A DNA stretch of 64,000 nucleotides from Erythrophleum ivorense. Lineage: Eukaryota > Streptophyta > Magnoliopsida > Fabales > Fabaceae. Positions 39,501 through 51,500 of this stretch are shown one piece after another; position 1 is the stretch's first letter, and the number at the start of each line of letters is the position of its first letter. The position numbers and the translations under genes were made by a program. Under the pieces are notes generated by a model that saw only the letters and a program-made list of their open reading frames with translations, ran no database searches and was not told where the DNA came from. The stretch covers positions 310,001 to 374,000 of the forward strand of contig JAIUCV010000396.1 of the NCBI GenBank assembly GCA_026724425.1. Direction: 5' to 3'.

Positions 39501-42500
39501 CTGGTATAGCAACTTTCATACTAGTTGTTGAATAATAGCCTTCAACATGCTATCATTTTTAACTTATTCATCAAACTTCTCAATTCCATCATATTGCCCT
39601 AGGAAAAAGGCCTTTAATTCTATTGTATTTTCTGTCCTTGACAGTGCATCAATTGCACAATTTTTTTTCTCAGGTTTATATTGAATTTCTAATTTATATC
39701 CCATCAATTTAGAAACTCATTTCTTTTAATCCAGATCAATTACTTGTTGCTCCAATAGAAACTTCAAAGCTTTCTGATTAGTTTTAATAAAAAATGTATG
39801 TCTACATAAATAATGCTGCCACCTTTTTACAGCCAACATTATAGCCATAAGCTCCTCTGATAAACCGAGCTTTCCCTCCCATTTGCAAAAAGTTGTTGAT
39901 TGAAATAAGCAGTGGGCTTCCCTTTTTGTGTGAGCATAGCCTTACCCCACTCCTAGAAGCATAAGCTTCCACTTCAAATGGTATGGTAAAGTCAGGCATT
40001 GCAACGAAGGGGACAAACACCATGGCTGTCTTAAGTTGTTCAAAGGCTTGTGGAGCTTTTTCACTCCATTTGAACAAATCCTTAAATAAATTAGTAAGTG
40101 GAGCCGCTATCTTCCTATAATCTTTAACAAATTTTTTATAATAATCTTTCAGCCTAAGAAATCCCCTTAGTGTTAGAATATTTGACACAAATTGAGAAAT
40201 TCTTCTATGTATTATTTGATCAAGGTACAGGGGTATTTATATAGAAAGAATGAAGCTATTTTAAGAAAGAGAATTATCTTGGAAAACAAAATAAATTAAA
40301 AATAAAATCTTATCAAATCTCTAACAATGAGGGAACTAATTCTTAGGGTTAACTAAAATCACAATAATTAATAATAAGGAAATAAAGAATGATCGCTAAC
40401 ACTCTCCCTCAAATTAGTGAGTGGATATCATTCATTTCAAACTTAGTAATCAAATCTTGAAAGATGACATTAGATAATCCCTTGGTAAACACATCTGCAA
40501 ATTGACTTCTAGTAGGAACAAAGGGAGTGCAAATCAAACTATTATCCAATTTCTCTTTGATAAAGTGACGATCTATCTCAATATGTTTAATATAGTGATG
40601 TTGTACCGAATTGTGAGTAATATTGATAGAAGATTTATTGTCACAATACAATTTTATTGGGCCTTCCCACTTAATCTTTAAATCTTTTATAATTATTTTT
40701 AACCATAATAGCTCATATATTCTAAGTGCCATCAATCTAAATTCGACGTTCACACTCTATCTCTCAACCACATTCTACTTTTTGCTTTTTCAAGTAACAA
40801 AATTTCCTTCGAAAAATGTGCAATATCTTAAGGTTGATCTTCTATCAACAAGAGATCCTACATAATCTGCATCGGTATAAGTTTTAAGAGTCAATTCCTC
40901 ATCTTTTTTAAATAAAAGTCCTTTCTTTCGTGTACCTTTCAGATATTGTAATATTTTATGAACTACTCTAAGGTGTGATTCTTTTGGATAATGCATAAAT
41001 TGACTCACATCACTCACATCATAGGATATATTAGACTTAGTATGAGATAAGTAAATAAATCGTCCTACAAGCCTTTGATAAGAACCCTTATTAATTGGTG
41101 TATCTTCAAAAACTTCACATTGTCTATGATTCTACTTTATAGGTGTCCCTACGAGTTTACATCCTAAGTTGCCTATGTCGGTCAAAAAGTCCAACATATA
41201 CTTGTGTTGGGATATCAAAATGTCTTGCTATGAATGAGCCACTTCAATGCTGAGAAAGTATTTCAACTTGTCCAATTCTTTGATTTCAAATTCTTTTACC
41301 AGTTGTCTTTTTAATAACTCTATCCCCTCAGGTTCATTTGCTGTGACTATGATGTCATCCACATATATTAAGAGTACGATTACTCTCTCTAAGGCTGAAT
41401 GTTTCACAAATAAAGCATGATCACCATAAATTCTATTTATACTCCATACCAATCATGACTTTAGAGAATCTTTCAAACCATGCTTGTGGAGATTGATTCA
41501 ACCTATAGAGTGCCTTCTTAGGTCTCGTTTGGTATGCAGGAGAGATTTTTAATGGAATGATGATTGAAAATGGATTGGGAATGAAAAGGAATTTTATAAC
41601 CCACGGACATGTTTGGTGTGACATAATAAAGAATAGGAATGATTTTACTTTTTTATGTTTGGGTGGATAGAAATAAAATTGTTATGGAATGAGAGGTTAA
41701 AAGTCTAAAATACCCCCCAAAAAATAAAATATACATTTGATAAATTTAGATATTTTAAATATTCAAAAACTATAAATTAAAAAAGAAAAAAGAAAATTTC
41801 TAATAACTTTCTTCTCCAGCCAATAGCCCTAAATGCATGATCTTTAGTGCTGCACAACCATAAAAGCCACCATCATCTACTCTTCAATCGTCAGCGAAGA
41901 TCAGCATTCACACTGTCTAACATGTTCGTATTCTTACAAGCGTAGTAATCGAACAGTAATACCTTTTCGTTATGGTGAATAGTCTGAGGTGCTCATTCCG
42001 TGATCTAGAAACACAATCTTGTGCAAGCGTTCCAAGGGGTTTGTATTAGTGAAGACGACAAAACAAGTGAGTTGCTTTCAACACTATCTTACATATGTTC
42101 TAAGGAGGACGGTGGTTGAAGGAGGATGTGGAGATGGTGGACATTGGCCAGAGGAGGATGTGGAGACAGTGGGCGATGGTGGTGACAACTTCTTGGAATG
42201 GTGGCCTATGATTTTCCTTCAAGGCGTGAGGAAGATGAGCTCGCACTAACAACTGAAGAGTAAGGGCAAGATTGTCTCAAATGATCCTTTTCTCATGAAG
42301 CAACGGCCTCTCTTTTGATCAACTAAAGGATAGTGTATTCCATCGTTTAAGGGATAGAGCATTGCTAAGGATGAAAGTGTTAGCATCCCAAATGTACTTT
42401 TTTAGCAATCCCTCTCCCTCTCCTATTCCATAATTGTTCTTTCTTGTCTACCAAACAAAGCTTTAAGCTTACACATCATGCTTGGTTTATCTTAAGAATT

Positions 42501-45500
42501 GAATCTTGGGGGAATTTTCATGTAAATTTCCTCCTCTAGGTCACTATGCAAAAAGGCATTCCTGACATAGAACTGTTATAATGTCCAACCCAGATTAACA
42601 ACTACAGACAATAATACTTTTATTGTATTCATTTTTGCAATAGGGGCGAAAGTTTTTATGTAGTCAATGTTATACGTTTGGGTATATCCTTTCACAACAA
42701 GTCTAGCTTTATATCTCTTTAAGGTATCGTGTGAATTATATTTAGTAGTAAATACCTAACGATGGTCCACGGGTTTTTTTTTTCTTTTGGCAACTACATG
42801 AGATCTCAAGTTTTGTCTTTTTCAAGCGTCTACATCTTAACCTTCATAGCATTGAGCCAATTCTCATTCTTGAATGCCTCAGATAAGATTTTGGGAATAA
42901 GAATGACATTTAGTGTATTGAGAAAAACTTTGTGGGTAGGAGTATAGATGTATATAAGAAAGAAAGGAAGACAAATGATATTTTGTACAAGTTTATGTGC
43001 CTTTACATAAAGCAATAGGAATATTCTAATTATTGTGATCCATATTAATAGTAGGTAAAGGAAGTACCTCAACCTTCTCAGGAGTAAAAGGGGGAGATTT
43101 GATTGACTCTGTTTGAGAGGATGATGCCTTCTTGCGAAAATATACCTATAATGGATGAGTAAGGTTTGAAGTTTGTTTTGGCTGCAATGGAGGCTCAGGT
43201 GGGTTGTTTGGTGATAACTGAGGCTCAAATAATGGTGAGGTATGAGTAGGTAATGATGGAAAATCAAAGGGAAATAAGTTCTTGGATTTATTTTGGATAG
43301 AGAGATTACAACTGTGTTACCTTGATTGTAGAAGTAAGAATTAGGTTTGGTAAATGTACATTAGCAGACACATAAAATTTCCTTATAGGAGGATGATAAC
43401 ATTTTTTAGTGAAAGAATATCTAAAGAATACACATTTGAGGGTTTAAGAATCAAGTTTGGTTTTATGGTGAGAATGCATATGGACAAATGCCAGACATCC
43501 AAAAACTCTTAAGTATAAAGTTATTAGATGCATTGAAACTTGAAAAAAACTTTGTGATAACTTACATGGGACTTTTGAAATTAAGCGCACTTGAGTGGGA
43601 AGTCGATTAATAATATGAGTAACAGTTAAAATAACTTCCTCCCAATATTACTTTAGAATATATTTTTTGAAATAATAGAGCCCTTGTACTAGCCAGAAGA
43701 TAATCGTTCTTTCGTTTAGCTATCTCATTTTGTTGAGGTGTATGAATGCAAGAGGATTCATGTATTATTTCTTTTTCATAAAAAAGGGTAGAGAGAAATT
43801 GATTAAAAAAATCATTTGCATTGTCAAATTGAAACCCCTGAACTCCTTTTCTAAATTAAGTTTGATCATATTGTAGAAAATAAGATATAGTGTTCACATC
43901 AGATTTTTATTTTAACAAATGAATCCAAGTCACATGGGTGCAATCATTAATAAATAAAATAAACCATTGAGTTCCAGAAATATTAGAAACAGGGGTCGAA
44001 TCTCAAATATCATTATCAATCAAACTAAAGGGAACAGAAGTTCTTTTACAACTAATTGAAAAAGAAGAGTGTTTATGCTTAGCAAGTTTACAAGTCTCAC
44101 AATATAAAATTTTAATTTCTAATCCCTTGAACAAAGGAGAAAATATAATTTTGATAATATTAAATGATGGATGTCCAAGACAAAGATAGTGAAGCCAAAT
44201 CTTATTTTTATTGGATTTAAATGATTCGAAATGAAGAGACATAGGTAACAAACTTTGTATTCTACTGCATCTATTATTTTCTTCAAGATGATACAACCCA
44301 TATTTTTCTTTAGCAAGTTCAATTGTCTTTTTCATGCCCTGTTCTTGAAATACACAATGAGAAGGATAAAAAATCACATTGCAATGAGAATTAGTTGTAA
44401 GTTTTTGGATGGAAATAAGATTGGTGCAAAGTTTTAGAACATGAAGGATATTCTTAAGCACAATATTAGTATTTAAACACACATCTCCCTGACCAGCCAC
44501 CGTAGTGATCCATCCATCTACTGTAATGATTTTTCAATTACTAGGGCAAGGAGAATATAAGAGAAAATGTTGAGAAGAATATGTCATACGGTTAGTGGCC
44601 TCGGAGTCAATGACCCAAGAAGTAGAAATACCTTATTTGAGACATTAAAAATGGAATTACAAGCAGATGAAGAGTGAGAAGAAATATATGAGAAAACCAA
44701 AGAACAAGGACCTGTAGTAGGTGGAAGGCTTTTCTCCAATATTCTTAAAAAAAACTTTGTAACTTCTCAATCTTCTCTTTGTTGAAATCAGCCACAGAGC
44801 ATGTATCCTCATTGCTGGAACTGATGGTTGTTTTATGAGCTTGGCCAAGTCCCTTCTTCATGTGTAGAAGTTTACCATGGAGTTTCTAGCACTTCTCCTT
44901 AGTGTGATGGGGCTTCTTGCAATAGGCACATCATAAGGTGTCCTTATTAGATTGTTGAGGGTTTTCAAACTATTTTTTTGCTTCATCAGAACATGACCCG
45001 AAATATTTAGAGGCTAGAGTAGAACTTTCTAATTGTGGGGCATCAATTATGACACTTCGTTTACCTTCCTCAGCTAGGACAAGAGCAATGACCTCATTCA
45101 AGGATGGTAATTCCTCCCGTCCTAGTATTTGAACCTAACAGTATTAAAGTCAATATTAAGACTGGCAAGAAATTCATAAATCATGTTCTTCTCCATAAGA
45201 CGCTTAAAAATAATGGTGTCCTCACTACATTTTATCTGAATACATTGATAGTGATCCAGTTTTTGTCTAAGACTTTTCAGGAGATTAGAATATGTAGTGA
45301 CCGACAACGATCCCTATTTGGTATGGGTAATTTTCATCTTGCGTTGGGTCTTGTACTTTGAAGTAAGTTTGCCAAATAACCTCTCATATCTCTTTAGCCA
45401 AACGTAGGAACATAAGGTATCACTAATGTTGAGTGACATAGAAAACAATAACCAAGTCATAATCATAGAGTCTTCTTCATTCTAAACAGCAAATTTGGGA

Positions 45501-48500
45501 TCATCGGGTTTTAGACCAATACCAAACAAATGACTAAGTATGCCTTAACCTTTCAAGAAAGTGCAAGTCAATTGAGCCCACTTTAAATAGTTCTTTCCAT
45601 TCAATAGATATGCCATGGGAATGTTTTGCAACTCCATAGGACTAGAGATGTTGCCAATGGTTGAATCAAAAGGGTGGCTGGTGACAGTAAACTCAGATAT
45701 GGTCTAAAAAAGAAGAGAATAGCAAACATGTGGAATAGAGGGATAAACGGTAGCCAACAAGTGGTAAATAACCCACATAGACGAAGAATGAGCATATACA
45801 AACCACAAAATGACCAAACAACACTAGATATAAATGCGTCAAGGTGAGGCAAACAGATCTGAAAAGTAGTGGCCAGAGATGATGTGTCATGTGCCTATAC
45901 GTGTCATTGCGTGGGGACGCTCCAGAAAACCTATGGCGAAGCATGACGATGCATCAAAAGTCCAAACAGGGTTTGGTCATTGGGAAAATGCCAATCGATG
46001 TGGTCTGAGATCTGTGGTGGTAGTAGAGTTGAGTGGGTATGCACAAAACACAAAGAGACATTAATATTGAAGGCTATGTTAAAAAAAAAAAGACAAGAAA
46101 GGCCTGAAAAAAATAGATGTTTTAGGAATCCGAAGGTTCTAATACTATGACACAAATTGAGAAATTATTTTATACATTACTTGATCAAAGTGCAATGGTA
46201 TTTATATAGAAAGAATGAAGCTATTCTATGAAGGAAAACTATTCTAGGAAACAATATAAATCAGAAATAAAATCCTATCAAAATTCTAATAATTAGGGAA
46301 CTAATTCTTAGGGTCAACTATATAATTACAAAATCACAATAATTAATAATAAGGAAATAAAAACTGATTGTTGACAATGTCTCTTGGGGTTGGCCACTTT
46401 GTCATATTTTCAATTTTTGAAGGGTTGGTTTGTAGACTTTTCGAAGAGATGATATGTCCTAAGTAATCCAATTTGCTTTGCTCAAAAACACATTTCTTTG
46501 GGTTAATTATGACCTGGTTTCTCAACAAAATTTCTAATGCCACCTTAAAGTGTCTTATATGTGCTTCCATCTCTCTACTGTATATGAGGATGTCATCAAA
46601 GAAAAGAAGGATGAAGTTCTTCAAATAATTCCTAAAGATATTGTTCATGAGAAATTGGAAGGTAAAAGGTGCATTGAGTAGCCCAAAGGACATAACTAAA
46701 AATTTAGAGTGACTGTTATGGGTTCTAAATGCTGTTTTGGCTTCAACTCTTGGCCTAATTCGTATTTGATCATACTTAGACCTGAAATCCAACTTTGAAA
46801 ACAATGTAGCCCCTCCCAACTCATCAAGTAATTTATCAATAATTGGTATAGGATATTTATCTAGTATTGTCATCTTATTCAAAGCATAGTATTCTACACA
46901 AAATTTTCAACTTCTATCTTTCTTCTTGACTAGTAGTACTAGACTGGAGTAAGGGCTGGTTCTGGGTTGAATGATTCTTGCTTTCAACATCTCTTTGACC
47001 AATTTCTCTATTTCGTTTTTCTGAGAGTGGGCATATCAATATGATCTGACATTTGGGGGTTGCTCTCCTTTTTTGATCATGATGGAGTGGTCTTTTGACC
47101 TATGGGGTGACAAGACTATTATAGGTTCACACAACATGGAAAATTCCTCAAGCAACCTCTGAATTTCCTCATGAAATACCTATTGTCCAATCATTGTTTC
47201 CGTTGCAATTGCTCCAATCTCCAACAAAAATCCTTCCCTTTTTCCTTTGAGAGCTTTAACGATACTTTTAAAAGATCCCATCATATGGGATAAGGTAGGG
47301 TCTCTCTTTACACATACCCACTCTTTATCATTCTTGATCTTCATATGGAATTGCCTCCTATTTACCCTTAACTCTTTAAGGGACTCCAACCATTCTATGC
47401 CCAAAACCACATTAACATCCCCCAAATTGAAGGGGTAAAATATTTGAACAATTTGGACCTTTTGCAACTCCACTTTCACATTCACGCACTTAGCAAAAAA
47501 ATTTCTGCCATCATCTACAGTAATAGAGTAGCACTTAGTATCTTGCACTCCAATGCCAAGCTTCTCAATCACCTTGGTAGAGAGGAAGTTATGGGTGGCA
47601 CTATTGTCAATGAGCACTAATACCTACAGTAATAGAGTAGCACTTAGTATCTTACGCTCCAATGCCAAGCTTCTCAATCACCTTGGTAGAGAGGAAGTTA
47701 TGGGTGGCACCACTGTCAATGAGCATTAATATCTCTTCACCTTCAATACTCCCTACCAACATTATGGTCTTTTGGCCCATCATTCCAACTACTGAGGGCA
47801 AGGATAATTCCACTTTTTCCGGTTCTTCCTCTTCTAGAATCTCCATTTTTCCCACTCTAGTTTCCTTTGTTTCTTCCCTAATCATCACTTGAAATTGCTT
47901 ATTTTTGCACTTGTGATTGGAGCTAAATGTTTCCCCACATTTGAAACACAATCCCAGCTCTTTTCTCCTGTTAATCTCGACTTTTGACAACCTTCCTTTG
48001 TTATTGCTCCTCCTACTACTATTGTTACTAATAAAAGTTGCCAGAATGTTCACTTTGTGTGTGACAAATTTGTTGTCCTCCCTTGTTTTCACCTCTTGCA
48101 ATTTACTTGCAACATTGCTGCTCACATTCTTAGACGCCTCCAAGGTATTAGAAAACCTTTGGAAATTAGATTTGAATCCTCCCCATCTGGTGCCCTTCAA
48201 TGCCCTCAATTTCCTTTCCTCCCCAGCCTTTCGTAAAACCACATTCTTCTCTTTTACTTGATATACCCAATCGATCAGCTGCTTCAACATTTTCAATTGC
48301 ATTAATTGAAGCTTTGCTCTTACTTCTTCGATCAAACCATCTTTAAAAATACCTATCAAAACTTAATCAGGCATATCCCCTAGTGGTGCTAACATGAGTT
48401 TGAATTTTTCTTTATATTCCTCCACTATAACGTCTTGCTGTAGGCCTTATTAACCTCTCATAACTATCCCCAAGTTGACAATAGTGAAATTAGTCTAACA

Positions 48501-51500
48501 CCTCCCTTTTGAGCTCCTTCCAATTATGCACAGGGGCCTTTGTTTTAAACCATTGAAACCAATTGAGGGCTTTCCCTTCTAATCCCACAGCTGTAGTGTC
48601 TAGCTTTTCCCTCTCTGAGATTCCATTCACCATAAAGTATATCTCAGCCTTAAAAGTCCATCCAATTAGATCTTTCCCAGAGAAAATGGGATGCTCCAGT
48701 TGACAATGATTGCTCATATCTTTTCCCTCTACAATTATAATGCCCACTATCTCATTCACAACTTCCCTCTCCTTCGTTGGTAAAGTCTGTGGGTCAATGT
48801 GTGGTCTATCATGGTGATTTCCAGGATTGAAGACAACTCGAAACTCACTCCATTGCTCTCTCATCTCCATCAACATCTCTTTCATAGTCGTTATTTCTCA
48901 TCTCCATCAACATCGCTCCTTGACCTTTTCATAGTTCACCCACATTCTTCTCTAGTGATTCCACTATATTTTCCATTCTAGTATTAACCATGCCCCAGAT
49001 GTTGCAGCGCTGATACTGAAGTGTTGTAGCCTAGATGCTCTGTGGTATTATTTATGAAAGGCTACTACTCCTCCCTTCATATTAGAAGGTAAAGAAGGAT
49101 AGATTAGTTGCAATTACAAAGACAAACAGTTGAACTTAAAGAAGGAAAATAATGATATTGATGGCAATGGCCCTTCTGGTTTTTGAGAGACCAGGCACTC
49201 TCCCATGGACATTCTCAAATCTTGCTTAACCTCCCATCGCTAGCTCACCTGGATACTAATCCCTCTCACCCACCCACACCCACAAGTTTTCTCTCCTTCG
49301 CACGCACCCCATGAGGTCAAAGTTAGTTAGGCTCAGGTAATTTCCTTTTTTGCTCTCCTTTTGCCACCTCATTTCTCTGATGGGCCTTCCTCTTTCCTCT
49401 TCTTCTTTTGTAGACTCTCCCTTCCCTATTGGATATAGTGAGCCCATCAGCTGCCAACATCCTAGCAATTATTAGTGAATTTTCCACTCTCTCATCATGA
49501 ATTTTTAGATATTTACTGCTGTGGCATTTTAAATTGTGATGCTGCCAACTCCAATATTTAATCTTTCGCCAGTGAAGCTGACACCTGATAAAATGATGAG
49601 CCAATGAGTTTTGTGGCCTAAATTTGCAGAAGCCCTCATCAACTATGGCTTCTTTTTTTTTTAACATCAATAAAATTATGAACTGTCTGTGAGTAGCCTC
49701 TGCAGAACAAGCAGCATGCCAAAATTTCATGTTTTGTTAGTCTTAATATTTTTATAATAAATTTTAGAGTATTCAATCATACTGTCTGTGAGCTTTGCCA
49801 CATGCAAGCTTGCTGATAGTTATCATTGTTAGTGATTTTCAATGGCCTGGATTTTTTTTTGGGTTCCTTATCCTCATTTTATGTCTCCATAAATTAATGT
49901 TAGTTGATCTGCATGCTTCAACCCTGTTTGATGTCTCACCTGCAAATTATCTTTACTGTGATAAAGGAGATTTTTAATTTTTTATATTTAATGAAAATTA
50001 TGGTCTTGCACTCTATCTAGTTAATAATAGTGTGCTGTAGGCAAGTCATTGTTTTTAAAATGACCAATGGATGGAAGATAGGTCTATCACAATTAACAAG
50101 TTGGCCTGGAAGCTATTAGAATAGTTTATTGCTAATAAGATTATGCTTGGCCTGTTGCAAAATCTAAATTTTGGCAGTTTGTGTTTGATCAACAAACCAA
50201 TAGAGTTGGACTTTGGCAAATCTATGTGAAATTAAGGCTTGGATATATTTATTTCTATAGTTGTTTCTTGAGTGCATGTTTGCAACAGCATTCCATTGGG
50301 GCAAACCCTGAAGACTAATGCATCCGTGGTCATGTAATATTTTCTTGCATATCAAATTTGGCATTTATGTCTGAATGTAAATGAAATTTGTTCCATGAAC
50401 CGCAAGTTTGACTATTTTACATGCTTACATCTACTTTCTTTAAAAAAAAAAGGGAAAAAGGTTAAAATGGTAGGCCAATTTCATTTCAATTTTGAAACTG
50501 ATCCTTTCTGGATACCTCTTGATATTCTTTCAATTTGAGACATCGGTTTTTATTTTATCTTTAGGTTTCTTCCCCTACAATAATTGTTGAAAGAGCAGGA
50601 TCCTTTGCTTGGACACACAAAAGCTGGAGAGTTAGAGAGGAGTTTGTGCGAACTGTCACATCTGCAATTGGTCTATTTGCATCTACTGAGCTTACCCTTC
50701 AACGCACTATTCTTCCTTCAGTATGTTTATTGACTTTTTGGAATGAGCAGCACATATTGTTAGTATAGTTTACTATTCTAGGAGATGATACTAACTCTTT
50801 CCATTTTGATCAACTTTCAGATTTTGCAGTTGCTGAATGATCCGAATCCTGGTGTTAGGGAAGCAGCTATTTTGTGCATTGAGGTTAGCTTTCGCTATCT
50901 TGTAGTCATTTCATATTGTTTGGTGTTGAATATATTATCAAGTTTATGTCAGCTAGCATGACAAAAAAATAGGGCGTGGGGGAGGGAATGCCATATTAAT
51001 AGTTTATTTGAATGTTTGAGTGAAAAGGAGAAAAATAAAGAATTGCTAAAATTGTGCATTGTTTGTAGCTTAAATTAGAAAGTTGCTCCCTTTATATGAA
51101 TGCAGTTGTGCCAATGTCACTTATAATATCATTTAACACATTGCTTCTGAAGATTGAAGAATCGGATAATGGCAGTGGGTCTCATTGAGAGGATGTGATT
51201 TGATGTTTGAATCATGTTAAACATGGACCATCAGTGATAAAACCTAAAGCTGATGTGATCTTAATTTGTTATAAAATTGAAGAAGAATGTTAATGCTTTT
51301 TTTAACATTCTCTTTTGACAGGAGATGTATGCACAAGCTGGTCCTCAATTTCGAGATGAACTCCAGCGCCACAACCTTCCTTCATTTTTGGTAAATACTA
51401 AACAGAGAATCAAATACCTGATATGGTTGTTATTTAACACACACACGCAAATACACACACACATTGCAGCCATGTGATTTGGATCTTTTTAGGTCCTGTT

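Larger units (their letters stand above)
40182..46375 (-). mobile_element. Ty1/copia LTR retrotransposon nested in the gypsy RT
   Basis: LTRs at about 40182-40400 and 46148-46375 are clearly alike (GACACAAATTGAGAAAT, GTATTTATATAGAAAGAATG, GGGAACTAATTCTTAGGGT). Left of the right LTR the minus strand reads TAGTATTAGAACC, a diverged initiator-Met tRNA primer site. Beside the left LTR is the purine tract TTTGAGGGAGAGTG. The likely duplication is AATAT at 40177-40181 and AATGT at 46376-46380. Removing the element and one copy rejoins the gypsy RT frame between its WPTPRD and LRGF motifs. The order gag, integrase, RT, RNase H identifies copia. A PIF-like element interrupts it at 41521-42462. Confidence 0.85.
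37723..49449 (-). mobile_element. Ty3/gypsy LTR retrotransposon, chromodomain-type, interrupted
   Basis: Two LTRs of equal length (428 bp) enclose a minus-strand gag, protease, RT, RNase H and integrase series. The flanks GCCGC (37718-37722) and GCTGC (49450-49454) look like a 5-bp target duplication with one transition. Inside the 5' LTR (right side) the minus strand reads TATCAGCGCTGC, a worn initiator-Met tRNA primer site. Inside the 3' LTR is a purine tract, TGGTGGGGAAGATAA. Near 38160-38290 a chromodomain-like end is recognisable (WKHLPDWDRTWEDAK, FPNFHLEDKV). The LTRs differ at roughly one base in eight to ten over the part I aligned, so the insertion is old. A copia element splits it at 40182-46375. 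Confidence 0.88.
36927..50564 (+). other. Giant intron 1 of CLASP (13.6 kb) holding nested transposons
   Basis: Donor GT follows codon 111 (LLLTLMEV) and acceptor AG precedes the next conserved piece (SSPTIIVERAGSFAWTHKSW). Both exons are in phase 0. About 11.7 kb of the intron is one gypsy insertion with its nested passengers, all on the opposite strand to CLASP. The remaining intron DNA (36927-37717 and 49455-50564) is ordinary T-rich intron sequence. Confidence 0.88.

Noticed and set aside
40182..46375. A second independent insertion in CLASP intron 1, instead of one nested in the gypsy element
   Set aside because: The gypsy RT frame stops at one copia edge and resumes at the other, with matching short duplications, so the copia is inside the gypsy element.
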